Assembly: GCA_937120475.1 (NCBI GenBank)
Contig: CAKZJV010000007.1
Coordinates: forward strand, 1,504,068 to 1,568,067
Reading direction: 5' to 3'
Source: an uncultured Cryomorphaceae bacterium
Lineage (GTDB): Bacteria > Bacteroidota > Bacteroidia > Flavobacteriales > Schleiferiaceae
Length of the DNA stretch: 64,000 bases
Made by a program: the position numbers and the translations under genes. Positions 7,164-16,218 of the stretch are shown here, in pieces; position 1 is the stretch's first letter, and each line of letters opens with the position of its first letter. A model generated the notes under the pieces. That model worked only from the letters and a program-made list of their open reading frames with translations. It ran no database searches and was not told the DNA's origin.

Positions 7164-8777
7164 ATGAAACGCATTTTCCAGAACTTCACCTTCAATCCTA
7201 AAAACGATATTCTCTCAGGACTTACCGTGGCCCTCGCCTTGGTACCCGAGGCCGTGGCCTTTGCTTTTGTAGCTGGTATTGACCCTATGGTAGGCCTTTA
7301 CGGAGCTTTTATGATGGGTTTGGTAACAGCCCTTTTTGGTGGGCGCCCCGGTATGATATCCGGAGCCACCGGGGCAATGGCCGTGGTAATGGTACACCTC
7401 ATTCAAAAAGGGAACGAGGTGGGAGCCGGACTATCCACACCCGTAGAAAACCTGGGGTTGCAATGGCTATTTATTACTCTTCTTTTGGTGGGTGCTATGC
7501 AAATACTGGCCGGAGCGTTGAGGCTGGGTAAGTTTGTACGCCTGATCCCCTACCCGGTAATGATGGGCTTTGTAAACGGCCTGGCCATTGTTATTTTCCT
7601 CTCTCAACTGGAACTTTTTAAACGCAGGGTAAACGGTGAGGTGCAATGGCTACAGGGCTATGATCTTTGGATTATGCTCGGCCTGGTAGCCCTTACCATG
7701 GGTATAATGTACGGCCTTCCTAAACTCACGAAAAAAATACCCGCTGCCCTTACTGGTATTGTTGTAGTGGCTGCTATCACTATCCTGGGCGGCTTGGAGG
7801 TAAGCACCGTAGGTTCCTTTATCCGTGAAGGAGGAGGGAGTGGCCTCGAAGGCAGTTTGCCCACTTTTCAGGCTCAGATTTTTGGGTTGATTCCTTCATT
7901 GGAAGGGCACTGGGGGTTGATCGTTTCCACTGCCTTTCTTTTAGCTGCCGTGGGTCTTATTGAATCTTTAATGACCTTAAACCTCATTGATGAAATGACC
8001 GAAACCCGGGGTAGCGGGAACCGGGAATGTGTAGCTCAGGGTGGTGCCAATATGCTCAACGGCCTTTTTGGGGGTATGGGGGGTTGTGCAATGATTGGTC
8101 AATCCATCATTAACGTAAGCTCCGGAGGCCGGGGACGGCTTTCCGGTATTGTGGCCGCTTTGGCCCTGCTGGCCTTTGTGCTTTTTGCCGCTCCCCTTAT
8201 TGAGCAAATACCCATTGCGGCCCTGGTAGGTGTGATGTTTATGGTGGTGATCGGCACCTTTGCCTGGAGCAGCTTCCGCATTCTCAATAAAATACCTTTA
8301 GCCGATGCCATTGTGCTGATTGCGGTTTCGGTAATTACCGTTTGGCAGGATCTTGCCGTAGCGGTTTTGGCAGGTGTGGTAATGTCGGCCCTCGTTTTTG
8401 CCTGGAAAAATGCTACCATGATACGTGCCCGCAAACACCTGAAGGAGGATGGCACCAAAGTTTATGAAATATGGGGACCCTTATTTTTTGGGTCATCCCA
8501 AACCTTTAACTCCAAATTTGATCCCCGTGAAGATCCGCAAAAAGTGGAAATCGACTTTATGGAATCCCGTGTAAGTGACCATTCGGGAATTGAGGCCTTG
8601 CGGAACATAGCCAATAAGTACCTGGACCTGGGTAAGGAAATCACCTTAACTCACCTAAGCCCTGAATGCAAGCAACTGCTTCTTAAAAATAACCCTGAGT
8701 TCGAAACCATTATCCGCTCCTCGGTGGAAGACCCCCGTTATTACGTAGCCACCGACCTTATGGACAAGGAGGTGTAA
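7164..8777 (+). CDS. SulP-family anion transporter with STAS domain
   Basis: 537 residues. About 1-420 form the multi-helix SulP membrane domain, with the signature start SGLTVALALVPEAVAFAF and GGMGGCAMIGQSIINVSSGG in the middle. Residues about 430-530 form a cytoplasmic STAS domain. SulP proteins carry sulfate, bicarbonate or other anions. A beta-carbonic anhydrase follows after about 90 bases with its own promoter. In cyanobacteria and other bacteria SulP proteins such as BicA transport bicarbonate, and SulP-carbonic anhydrase fusions are known, so bicarbonate is the favoured substrate here; that is inference from context. Confidence 0.9.
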   Translation: MKRIFQNFTFNPKNDILSGLTVALALVPEAVAFAFVAGIDPMVGLYGAFMMGLVTALFGGRPGMISGATGAMAVVMVHLIQKGNEVGAGLSTPVENLGLQWLFITLLLVGAMQILAGALRLGKFVRLIPYPVMMGFVNGLAIVIFLSQLELFKRRVNGEVQWLQGYDLWIMLGLVALTMGIMYGLPKLTKKIPAALTGIVVVAAITILGGLEVSTVGSFIREGGGSGLEGSLPTFQAQIFGLIPSLEGHWGLIVSTAFLLAAVGLIESLMTLNLIDEMTETRGSGNRECVAQGGANMLNGLFGGMGGCAMIGQSIINVSSGGRGRLSGIVAALALLAFVLFAAPLIEQIPIAALVGVMFMVVIGTFAWSSFRILNKIPLADAIVLIAVSVITVWQDLAVAVLAGVVMSALVFAWKNATMIRARKHLKEDGTKVYEIWGPLFFGSSQTFNSKFDPREDPQKVEIDFMESRVSDHSGIEALRNIANKYLDLGKEITLTHLSPECKQLLLKNNPEFETIIRSSVEDPRYYVATDLMDKEV

Positions 8778-8788
8778 AGCTCCATTTA

Positions 8789-8820
8789 TTTGAAATTTCC
8801 GATTTCCTAAGCTACCTTGA
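8789..8820 (+). promoter_or_regulatory. Promoter of the carbonic anhydrase gene
   Basis: TTTG (8789-8792) is followed after 20 bases by TACCTTGA (8813-8820), a near match to TAnnTTTG. It overlaps the in-frame TTG codon at 8817, so translation should start at the downstream ATG (8871). Confidence 0.55.
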
Positions 8821-8870
8821 ACCCTTTATTTAAACCGAAGGTTAAAACAAGCCAATTCAATAAACAGAGG

Positions 8871-9515
8871 ATGGAAATCAAAGAAATTTTTGAGAATAAT
8901 AGCCAGTGGGTACAGGAAAAACTAGGGCACGATCCGAAGTATTTCGAAAAACTGGCCAAAGGCCAGGAACCCGATTTTTTATACATCGGGTGCTCCGATA
9001 GCCGGGTAACCGCAGAGTCGATGATGGGTGCCGGGCCCGGTAACGTTTTTGTACACCGCAACATTGCCAACGTAGTATCCAACCTCGATGTAAATGCTTT
9101 GGGTGTAATGAATTACGCGGTGCAGCACTTAAGGGTAAAGCACGTAATAGTTTGTGGCCATTATGAGTGTGGTGGTGTAAAAGCCGCAATGGGTGATGCC
9201 GACTTGGGTATCATCAACCCCTGGTTGCGCAATATCCGTGATGTATATCGTACCCACCAGGCCGAACTGGACGGCATTAGTGACGAAGGCGATCGCTACA
9301 GGCGCCTGGTTGAACTGAATGTGCAGGAGCAATGCCTCAACGTATTGAACAATCCTGATGTACAATCCGCTCAAAAGGAGCGTGGCCTGCAGGTACATGG
9401 CTGGGTATTTGATATTGCCCACGGAACTATTATAGACCTGGTTGAAAGCGGAAAGATCGACTTCCAATCAGTACACGGTAAAATTGCCGGTATTTATAAA
9501 GTGGATAAAAAATAA
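8871..9515 (+). CDS. Beta-class carbonic anhydrase
   Basis: 214 residues from the ATG at 8871. An upstream in-frame TTG at 8817 is rejected because a promoter element covers it and the family normally begins near here. The zinc ligands of the beta class are present: Cys41 in GCSDSRV (with the Asp43/Arg45 dyad), His97 and Cys100 in GHYECGG. It interconverts CO2 and bicarbonate in the cytoplasm. The neighbouring SulP transporter suggests a bicarbonate-supply pair. A hairpin terminator follows the stop. Confidence 0.95.
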   Translation: MEIKEIFENNSQWVQEKLGHDPKYFEKLAKGQEPDFLYIGCSDSRVTAESMMGAGPGNVFVHRNIANVVSNLDVNALGVMNYAVQHLRVKHVIVCGHYECGGVKAAMGDADLGIINPWLRNIRDVYRTHQAELDGISDEGDRYRRLVELNVQEQCLNVLNNPDVQSAQKERGLQVHGWVFDIAHGTIIDLVESGKIDFQSVHGKIAGIYKVDKK

Positions 9516-9536
9516 AGCATTAAACCATTTAATTTT

Positions 9537-9566
9537 AAAAGCCTCCTGATCGCTCAGGGGGCTTTT
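9537..9566 (+). terminator. Rho-independent terminator after carbonic anhydrase
   Basis: The stem AAAAGCCTCCTGA/TCAGGGGGCTTTT has a TCGC-type loop and one G-T wobble, ending in T residues. Confidence 0.8.
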
Positions 9567-9580
9567 CTTATTTTAGAGAA

Positions 9581-9967
9581 ATGAAAAATTCTTTGACCCA
9601 CTTTGCACTGTATGCTGATGACGTAGAACGGGCCCAGTCGTTTTATGAAAAAATATTCGATTGGTCTTTTCAAAGCTATGGCCCGGCTGCAGATTTCAAG
9701 CAGATTAAAACCCATGACCAGCCTGATATGCCACCGATCGGAGCCTTACAACACCGCAAATATTCCCCGCTAAAGGAAAAGGTAATAGGTATGGAAGGTA
9801 CCATTAACGTAGCCGATGTGGATGAGGTGACGCGGGCCGTTAAGGAAGGGGGCGGCACGGTGCTTATGCCTAAAACCGCTATTCCACAGGTGGGCTGGTT
9901 GATTAAATTCCTGGATACTGAGGGCAACCTTATTTGCGCCATGCAGCACAACCCTTCGGCTCGCTAA
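9581..9967 (+). CDS. VOC-family (glyoxalase-like) protein
   Basis: 128 residues forming one pair of beta-alpha-beta-beta-beta modules, beginning LTHFALYADDVERAQSFYEK and ending FLDTEGNLICAMQ, the standard VOC pattern. Of the usual metal ligands, His5 near the N-terminus and a Gln/Glu near the end can be seen, but the reaction cannot be assigned. It is the first gene of a tightly packed group with DUF1801 and DinB-like genes, a grouping often seen for small cytoplasmic proteins of unknown role. Confidence 0.8.
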   Translation: MKNSLTHFALYADDVERAQSFYEKIFDWSFQSYGPAADFKQIKTHDQPDMPPIGALQHRKYSPLKEKVIGMEGTINVADVDEVTRAVKEGGGTVLMPKTAIPQVGWLIKFLDTEGNLICAMQHNPSAR

Positions 9968-9968
9968 A

Positions 9969-10406
9969 ATGGATATGCAGCGTCCCGTACATCCTCATTT
10001 TGAACAACTTCTCAGGCACAAGGAACAAGCACTGATTGAGTTGTACCACGACCTTCGCAACTTTATCCTGGAGCAAAATACGCAGTGCCACGAATTGCTG
10101 TACCATACGCATGCCCTCACCAGTGTGTACAGTGTATCCCCGAAGCTGGGAGATGCTTTCTGCATGATTCCCATTTATACCGGCCACCTCAACCTGGGTT
10201 TTAACAAAGGAACTCTACTAGATGATCCACAAGCTTTGTTGCAGGGAACGGGTAAGCTGATCCGGCATATCCCGGTAAACCAACCGGCAGATTACCGCAA
10301 TGCAGCGGTAACACAACTATTGGAAAAAGCGCATGAACTCGCCTTGGAAGATGCCGGTACGTTGAAAGCCCATCAAGAGTTAACCCATTCTAAAATCAAA
10401 CAGTAA
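9969..10406 (+). CDS. DUF1801-type (YdhG-like) protein
   Basis: 145 residues. The core HLNLGFNKGTLLDDP..LLQGTGKLIRHI matches the DUF1801 pattern (glycine-rich turn, then GTGK followed by RH). It is a cytoplasmic alpha/beta protein of the YdhG/YdeI fold with no known enzymatic role. It starts one base after the VOC gene and its stop overlaps the next start (TAATG), so translation is probably coupled in a small operon. Confidence 0.75.
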   Translation: MDMQRPVHPHFEQLLRHKEQALIELYHDLRNFILEQNTQCHELLYHTHALTSVYSVSPKLGDAFCMIPIYTGHLNLGFNKGTLLDDPQALLQGTGKLIRHIPVNQPADYRNAAVTQLLEKAHELALEDAGTLKAHQELTHSKIKQ

Positions 10407-10939
10407 TGCGTGGAACGCTGGCACAACAGCTTGAAAAGCTGAACGCTGAGTTGGATGAATTGCACCGACACTTACAAACGTATTCAAACGAACAACTAAA
10501 CCGCCAACCCGATAATGGCGGATGGTCGGCCTTACAGGCCCTATACCACATTTACCTGGTGGAAGGCTATGCCGTGAAATACTGCCGTAAAAAGCTCAGC
10601 TTTAACCCTGAAATACGAAAGGCTGGTTTGTGGTCCCGTTTCAATAGAACCCTGGTGATAGCTTACCTTTCCAGCCCTTTTAAATTTAAGGCTCCAAAAG
10701 CGGTAAATACCGGAGCTTTCCCCGAAACAATAGAGATGGAACCTTTTATGGCCCAATGGAAAGACCAAAGGGCTACGCTCAAGGACTTTCTGCTTGAGGT
10801 ACCGGATAAATACCTGGACACAGCCTTGTATAAACATCCCTTTGGCGGCCGGCTTTCCTTGCAAGGTATGCTTGCCTTTTTAAGCACTCATTGGAAGCGA
10901 CATCGAAAACAAGCCTTACGCGCCCTGTCTGTTTTGTAA
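10406..10939 (+). CDS. DinB-like (DUF664/DUF1569-type) four-helix protein
   Basis: 177 residues. The N-terminal helix ends in SNEQLNRQPDNGGWSALQALYHI, the usual DinB pattern (leucine/proline, then GxWS..QxLxHI), and the C-terminal helix contains HWKRHRKQ. DinB proteins form a four-helix bundle that often binds a metal through three histidines. Candidates here are the His in ALYHIYLV and the two in THWKRH. The function is unknown. It overlaps the DUF1801 stop by one base. Confidence 0.65.
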   Translation: MRGTLAQQLEKLNAELDELHRHLQTYSNEQLNRQPDNGGWSALQALYHIYLVEGYAVKYCRKKLSFNPEIRKAGLWSRFNRTLVIAYLSSPFKFKAPKAVNTGAFPETIEMEPFMAQWKDQRATLKDFLLEVPDKYLDTALYKHPFGGRLSLQGMLAFLSTHWKRHRKQALRALSVL

Positions 10940-10963
10940 TTTAACGACTCAAACCCATATTGA

Positions 10964-11527
10964 ATGCCCTCACAATTCAAGCACTCCTCACAATCGCAGG
11001 TTACCATTTCCGAGCTTATGCTTCCCTCCCATTCCAACTTCGGAGGTAAAATACACGGTGGGTACATATTATCGTTAATGGACCAGATTGCTTTTGCATG
11101 TGCTTCCAAACATTCTGAAAATTATTGTGTGACCGCCTCCGTAGGTTCAGTCGATTTTTTAAACCCCATCGAGATCGGGGAACTCGTTACCCTTAAAGCT
11201 TCCATCAATTATACAGGCCGCACCTCTATGGTAGTGGGCATCCGTGTGGATTCCGAAAACATACAAACAGGTGAGCAAAAGCATTGCAACTCCTCCTACT
11301 TTACAATGGTGGCCAAAGATCGCCAGGCGCAGTCAACGGTAGAAGTGCCGGGGCTTGTATTGCGCACCCCTACCGATGTGCGAAGATTCCTGGAGTGCAT
11401 CAGGCGCAAACAGCAAAAAGAAAATGTGCACCATAATTTGCGGGAAAAGAACTTTGAAATGGATACGGAATACCTCGAAGAACTCAAAGGGCATAATATG
11501 CAGGTACAGTTGAACACCAATGCATAA
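10964..11527 (+). CDS. Acyl-CoA thioesterase (hotdog fold)
   Basis: 187 residues. The hotdog domain occupies about 12-130, with the YciA/BACH-type signature HSNFGGKIHGGYILSLMDQIAFACASKH and a following SVDFLNPIEIGELVTLKA strand pair. It hydrolyses acyl-CoA to free acid and CoA in the cytoplasm. A basic, helical tail (about 140-187) follows the hotdog core. Its 3' end overlaps the DUF1853 gene by 8 bases. Confidence 0.88.
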   Translation: MPSQFKHSSQSQVTISELMLPSHSNFGGKIHGGYILSLMDQIAFACASKHSENYCVTASVGSVDFLNPIEIGELVTLKASINYTGRTSMVVGIRVDSENIQTGEQKHCNSSYFTMVAKDRQAQSTVEVPGLVLRTPTDVRRFLECIRRKQQKENVHHNLREKNFEMDTEYLEELKGHNMQVQLNTNA

Positions 11528-12314
11528 TACCGGCTCCCTTTACCAGCAGTTCCGGGCTTTCCTGGCCGCTCCTTCCCTGCTTAAAAAAACGGATTTCGAG
11601 CTCTTTGAACTGCAAAAAACACCTGAGAACCTGCCATTAAATAGTGAAGCACCGCGCGGGGTTTTTGGCAAACGCATGGAATTCTTTTTCAGCCGCTACA
11701 TTCAGTCTAGCTCCCGCTACCACCTTTTGGGCGAAAACGTGCAAATAATAAAAAATGGAATTACCCTGGGCGAGCTTGACTTTTTGATTGAAGACCGCCA
11801 GAACGGTAGAAAACTGCACGTGGAAATGGCCTGTAAATTTTACCTTTTTGAGCCACAACAAGGTAAAAGCCTATGGATTGGTCCTAATTATAAAGACCGG
11901 TTACATTTGAAACTAAAGAAGTTGCGCGAGCGACAATTTCCGCTGCTGTTCGCAAAGGAAACCAGGGATTTCCTACCATTTCCTGCTCACCAATTTGAAC
12001 AGCAACTGCACTTAAGCGGGCTGCTTTTCACCCCCTGGAACCAATCCCCGCCTTCCTCCGAATTAATAAATCCCGGGGCCATAGCCGGGCAATGGCTAAG
12101 GGCCGAACAGTTCAAAGCAAAGCTGAAAGATCACCGTTTTACCATCCCCCAAAAGGAAAACTGGCTACAACCACCGGACTCTGCCACCCATTGGGAAGAC
12201 TTTAAAACAACATGGGCAAAAGTTGAAGGTCTTTTGGAACGGCAGTATTCATCCCTCTTATGGGCACAGGACGCAAGCGGGAACTACCAAAGGTTTTTCA
12301 TCGTGTGGTGGTAA
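11520..12314 (+). CDS. DUF1853 family protein, PD-(D/E)XK-like fold
   Basis: 264 residues. The central part shows LGELDFLIED followed by HVEMACKFYLF, which fits the spacing of the acidic and E-x-K elements of a PD-(D/E)XK nuclease fold, and then WIGPNYKDRLHLKLKKL, which is characteristic of DUF1853. The family has no proven function; a nuclease-like fold is inference from the motif. It is translationally coupled to the upstream thioesterase gene by overlap. Confidence 0.75.
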   Translation: MHNTGSLYQQFRAFLAAPSLLKKTDFELFELQKTPENLPLNSEAPRGVFGKRMEFFFSRYIQSSSRYHLLGENVQIIKNGITLGELDFLIEDRQNGRKLHVEMACKFYLFEPQQGKSLWIGPNYKDRLHLKLKKLRERQFPLLFAKETRDFLPFPAHQFEQQLHLSGLLFTPWNQSPPSSELINPGAIAGQWLRAEQFKAKLKDHRFTIPQKENWLQPPDSATHWEDFKTTWAKVEGLLERQYSSLLWAQDASGNYQRFFIVWW

Positions 12315-12356
12315 AAATCCGTAATGCTAACTTAGCGGAACTGATTACCTTTTTTT

Positions 12357-13139
12357 ATGACGGTTAAATACGATGTACTGGGCGAAGGCTATAACATTAC
12401 TCGCCAGGCGGATGATTACCTGGCCGAACGCATGTACGCACTGTTGCAGGCTGAAGCTGGTAAGAAATACCTGGACGTGGGTTGTGGCACCGGCAACTAT
12501 ACCATAGCCCTGAATCAAAGGGGCATTCAATTTACCGGTATAGACCCTTCCGAAAAAATGTTGAGCGAGGCACGGGCCAAAAACTCATCCATTAAATGGC
12601 TAAAGGGCCGGGTGGAGGAATTGCCTTTTAATAATGAAACTTTTGACGGAGTGCTGGCGAGCCTTACCCTCCACCATTGGCAAGATATAGATCGAGGGTT
12701 TTCTGAAATAAAGAGGGTGCTGAAACCCGGTGCGCTCTTCGTGATATTTACCTCCTCACCCGCCCAAATGAGTAGCTACTGGTTGAATCACTACTTCCCG
12801 GAGTTAATGAAGAAATCATCCGCTCAAATGCCTTCGGAAGCCTTTGTAACCAAGGCGCTCGTAAAGAATGGATTTAGCGTGCAGAACACCGAGAAATACA
12901 GTGTGGATCATCAATTGCGCGATTTGTTCCTGCAATCCGGTAAGTATCGCCCACAGTTGTATCTCGACCCGCAGGTACGCAGTGGCATATCTACCTTTGC
13001 TGACCTGGCTAATGCGGAGGAAGTAGAAAAAGGCCTCGAAATGCTGAAGCAAGACATTGCCTCCGGCAAAATTGAATCGATTATTGAACAATACGAAAGT
13101 GATACGGGCGATTATCTTTTTATAGTCTCCCGTAGTTAA
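12357..13139 (+). CDS. Class I SAM-dependent methyltransferase
   Basis: 260 residues. The SAM-binding motif LDVGCGTGNYTIAL (about 39-52) is followed by the acidic residue in FTGIDPSEKML and by post-motif strand GVLASLTLHHW. This is the Methyltransf_11 type and the substrate is unknown. A TACCTTTT -7-like element lies only four bases before the ATG, another possible leaderless start. The next gene follows after 15 bases. Confidence 0.85.
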   Translation: MTVKYDVLGEGYNITRQADDYLAERMYALLQAEAGKKYLDVGCGTGNYTIALNQRGIQFTGIDPSEKMLSEARAKNSSIKWLKGRVEELPFNNETFDGVLASLTLHHWQDIDRGFSEIKRVLKPGALFVIFTSSPAQMSSYWLNHYFPELMKKSSAQMPSEAFVTKALVKNGFSVQNTEKYSVDHQLRDLFLQSGKYRPQLYLDPQVRSGISTFADLANAEEVEKGLEMLKQDIASGKIESIIEQYESDTGDYLFIVSRS

Positions 13140-13154
13140 GCCTATCTTCAGAGC

Positions 13155-13757
13155 GTGGAAATACTGTACTACCTGGACATTATCGGAACCTTTGTATTCG
13201 CCATAAGCGGGGTATTAACCGCGGCATCTAAAAAATTCGATGTTTTCGGAGCCCTCATCATTGCCTTTGTAACGGCCGTTGGCGGGGGTACTTTGCGCGA
13301 TATATTGCTCGGTGAATTTCCCGTGGTGTGGATTCGTGAAACTAATTACCTCTATATCATCTTAATCGCTTTTGTGGCGAGCCTTTTATTTCGTAAGTAC
13401 ATTATGAAACTCCGTAAAACCCTATTCCTTTTCGATACCATTGGTATTGGGGTGTTCACCATTTTGGGACTTCAAAAAGCACTGGAAGTAGGCGTACCTG
13501 CACCAATAGCGGTGGCAATGGGTACTATTTCAGCCGTTTTTGGTGGAGTCATTCGTGACATACTTTGTAATACCACCCCTCTTATTTTCCGGAAAGAAAT
13601 TTACGCTACCCCTTGTATAGCCGGAGGATTAAGCTACCTGTTGCTGCTTGAATTTATCGGACCGATGCAATGGATGGTACCGGCTACGGCACTCATTGTT
13701 ATCGGAATTCGCCTGATGGCCGTGCGCAGGGGCTGGGCCCTGCCTAAATTGAAATAA
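13155..13757 (+). CDS. TRIC/UPF0126-type membrane channel or transporter
   Basis: 200 residues with about seven transmembrane helices. Two repeats each carry the glycine-rich signature FVTAVGGGTLRDILLG and ISAVFGGVIRDILC, diagnostic of the UPF0126/YadS family, prokaryotic relatives of trimeric intracellular cation channels; some members have been linked to glycine uptake. The start is a GTG, because no in-frame ATG precedes helix 1. A TATCTTCA element five bases before it could be a weak -7 element, which would again leave almost no leader. Confidence 0.85.
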   Translation: MEILYYLDIIGTFVFAISGVLTAASKKFDVFGALIIAFVTAVGGGTLRDILLGEFPVVWIRETNYLYIILIAFVASLLFRKYIMKLRKTLFLFDTIGIGVFTILGLQKALEVGVPAPIAVAMGTISAVFGGVIRDILCNTTPLIFRKEIYATPCIAGGLSYLLLLEFIGPMQWMVPATALIVIGIRLMAVRRGWALPKLK

Positions 13758-14055
13758 TTTCGATTGGTTGCAAATCCGGATAGTCAGCTTCTAAAGTTTT
13801 ATCTCTAAACCAAGCGCATTCTAAGATATTCCATAAAATATTTTTTTGTTCAATTTATGTCTATATATTTTTAAATCAAATATATAGCCATTTTTTCATT
13901 GATAATGTTTTGGTGAAATTCAAATTCAAATGAAATTAAAATACTCTTTTTCAGTTATTTAAATTATAGAGATCATGATATTTAATGTAGAATATTTAAA
14001 TTTTTATGCTCTGTAAATTATGCCTATATTGAGTGGAAACAAATAATAACAAATT
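13758..14055. other. AT-rich intergenic region before the M57-type protease gene
   Basis: 298 bases, markedly more AT-rich than the flanking genes. A weak -7-like TATATTGA lies at 14025-14032, shortly before the protease start. I see no convincing ORF, repeat or structured RNA. Confidence 0.5.
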
Positions 14056-14844
14056 ATGATTAGAGGCATTAAAAATTTTACTCTGTTAACGTTAATTTTT
14101 ACCATCGGTTTAAGTTGCAGTAAGGAAAAGGAGCAGGTTCAAACCGAAAAGGCACCCCCTACTTTCCAAAAAGCTGATGACATCCGCGAATTCCTGGTGG
14201 ATGAGCTACGACTGAATCCCGATCAATTGGAAGAAAGAGAAACATCTTTTATTTACCAGAATGATATCGAGTTTGCCAAGAGCAACTTTTGGGAACAGTA
14301 CGGTCCCAAGGAACACAAGGATAAGCACCGCAAGTCCAGTTACCAGGTTAGTCCAACCGGAACTGCCTACGTGTATTTTCATGCGGGTGTTCCAAGTAGC
14401 TGGAAAACGCAAATGTTAAGTGCCATGCAAGAGTGGAACGACCTGGGTGGGCCGATTTATTTTTACGAATATGTTTACCCTTACACCAGTACCGGTATCG
14501 GTGTGATCAACGTAAGATACGAAGACTTCGGGTCGGCTGACGATAATGTATTTGCAAGAGCCGGATTTCCCTCCAGCGGTGGTAGTATTCACAATGAAAT
14601 TAAAATTAACTCCGGCTATACCGGAACCACCCTTTATAACAGTCACAAAAAGAAGGTGAGTGCGCACGAGCTAGGCCATTGCATTGGTTTTTGCCACACC
14701 AATACTTATGATGGCTCCGCTCTTTATACCGGTAATTACGGGTGTGACACTTATGACGATTCACAATCCATTATGCGCCAGGGGCGAATTAGCTGGGCTG
14801 GTTTTTCACCATGTGATGAAATCGCCTATGACGCGCTTTATTAA
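14056..14844 (+). CDS. Lipoprotein zinc metalloprotease (M57/HEIGH type)
   Basis: 262 residues. The N-terminus is a lipoprotein signal with Cys21 as the likely lipidation site (GLSCSKE). The zinc motif HELGHCIGFCH (His204, Glu205, His208, His214) is a complete HExxHxxGxxH metzincin signature, followed by SIMRQG, a probable Met-turn. Peptidase family M57, the dual-action HEIGH group, is the best fit; matrixin-like is the alternative. It is expected at the outer membrane or cell surface. It is a single gene with an AT-rich leader region and a strong terminator. Confidence 0.85.
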   Translation: MIRGIKNFTLLTLIFTIGLSCSKEKEQVQTEKAPPTFQKADDIREFLVDELRLNPDQLEERETSFIYQNDIEFAKSNFWEQYGPKEHKDKHRKSSYQVSPTGTAYVYFHAGVPSSWKTQMLSAMQEWNDLGGPIYFYEYVYPYTSTGIGVINVRYEDFGSADDNVFARAGFPSSGGSIHNEIKINSGYTGTTLYNSHKKKVSAHELGHCIGFCHTNTYDGSALYTGNYGCDTYDDSQSIMRQGRISWAGFSPCDEIAYDALY

Positions 14845-14865
14845 GAAGCACTATTACTCAAATTG

Positions 14866-14893
14866 AAAAGGCGGGCTAAGCCCGCCTTTTTTT
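14866..14893 (+). terminator. Rho-independent terminator
   Basis: AAAAGGCGGGC/GCCCGCCTTTT with a TAA loop and a T-run, directly after the metalloprotease gene. Confidence 0.85.
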
Positions 14894-14926
14894 AGCTTAA
14901 CCCGGTGGCAGCAGCGGCTTTATAAC

Positions 14927-14934
14927 TACATTCG
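14927..14934 (+). promoter_or_regulatory. -7 promoter element of the porin gene
   Basis: TACATTCG matches TAnnTTTG at seven of eight positions and lies 20 bases before the TTG start chosen for the porin gene. Confidence 0.45.
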
Positions 14935-14954
14935 CCCCGAACACCACTTGTCAA

Positions 14955-16112
14955 TTGTTTTTTCAAAGCCAAAGCATACGCTACAGGAACATTTACCAGT
15001 CGGTAACCCTTTGTTGTGCTATCATTTTCAGCACCGGCCAACTTACGGCACAAGACAGTGCATGGAGCTACGACTTTTCAGGCCAGTATTGGGGTGATAT
15101 AAGTTTTTACACCACCCCCTCCGGGAATAGTGATCTGGCCTATATGGGCTGGTTGCTGGGCTCCGGTTCGGTAACCTATAAAAGTCGCCACCAGCTTTTC
15201 CTCAGCCTGATGTTTACCCACGGTGGACAACCCTCAGCAAAAGACGTGGGGGATGTACAAACCTATTCCAACATTGAAGCGGGATTACTGTATGGCTTTT
15301 ACGAAACGTATTATCAATACCTGGGTGAAAAGCTACGCATTAAACTAGGCTTGCAAGACATTAACACCGACTTCCTGGTTTCGGAAACCGCGCTTCTTTT
15401 CGCACATAGCTCCGCAGGCCTTGACCCTATGGCTGCCATCAATATCCCGGGACCCACCTATCCCTTTTATTCTGCTGCTGCTACCGCAATCATAGATTGG
15501 TCCACCAGCACCAAAACCCGCCTGGGAATTTTTGACGGCCGCTATGCCGAGCCCCGGAATAATTTTTTGCCTTTCGACTGGAAGATGAATGCCAGTGAAG
15601 GTTTTCTGTTGATTCTTGAACAGGAATTACAGTTCAACAAGGGGAAGATCCTCTTAAAACCTGGCGTGTTTTACCATACCGGAAACTTCGTATCCCGTGA
15701 AAACGGGCAAACGGAAAGAGGTTTATGGACCATTTACCAGGTTTCAGACTTCACCCTTTTTAAGGGCGAAACACAAAGCCTGAGTTTATATACCCAATCC
15801 AGTTTTTCAAAACCTGCAGTGAGTAACATCAAATACTACCTGGGTGGTGGGCTGCGTTGGTCGCAACCTTTCCAATGGAAGCAGGACCATCAACTGGGGT
15901 TTTGTGTGGCTCATGCCAACCTGCCTTCAGTTACTGAAATTACCGAAGCTCCCTTTCTTCTGGATAGTGAAACTGCCCTGGAACTTACCTTCAATGTACA
16001 GGCCTGGCCCTGGCTACGTGTACAGCCTTATGTGCAATGGATTATGCAGGACAAAGCAGTGCCTGCAGCCGAAATATTTACCGCTACCCTTCGTGCAGTA
16101 GCCGAATTTTGA
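14955..16112 (+). CDS. OprB-like carbohydrate-selective porin
   Basis: 385 residues. A signal sequence (about 1-33, ending LTAQ) is followed by alternating amphipathic beta strands and a C-terminal Phe, as in outer-membrane barrels. The segment GQPSAKDVGDVQTYSNIEAG, then LRIKLGLQDINTDFLVSETALLF and PGPTYPFYS, follows the OprB porin pattern closely. OprB proteins let sugars or other small solutes across the outer membrane. No in-frame ATG precedes the signal peptide, so a TTG start at 14955 is chosen, supported by the -7 element upstream. Confidence 0.75.
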   Translation: MFFQSQSIRYRNIYQSVTLCCAIIFSTGQLTAQDSAWSYDFSGQYWGDISFYTTPSGNSDLAYMGWLLGSGSVTYKSRHQLFLSLMFTHGGQPSAKDVGDVQTYSNIEAGLLYGFYETYYQYLGEKLRIKLGLQDINTDFLVSETALLFAHSSAGLDPMAAINIPGPTYPFYSAAATAIIDWSTSTKTRLGIFDGRYAEPRNNFLPFDWKMNASEGFLLILEQELQFNKGKILLKPGVFYHTGNFVSRENGQTERGLWTIYQVSDFTLFKGETQSLSLYTQSSFSKPAVSNIKYYLGGGLRWSQPFQWKQDHQLGFCVAHANLPSVTEITEAPFLLDSETALELTFNVQAWPWLRVQPYVQWIMQDKAVPAAEIFTATLRAVAEF

Positions 16113-16218
16113 TCTTCTCTTTGTTTTTTGGGCCAATTCACTACTTTTAGAAATCTAACCGTGGCCCGGATCTGCTCACTATCCCGCTATTAAGAGGGGT
16201 ATCAAAAACACATATCCT

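Noticed and set aside
8817-8870. 18-residue N-terminal extension of carbonic anhydrase from a TTG codon
   Set aside because: A probable -7 promoter element overlaps the TTG, and the family normally begins near the ATG at 8871.
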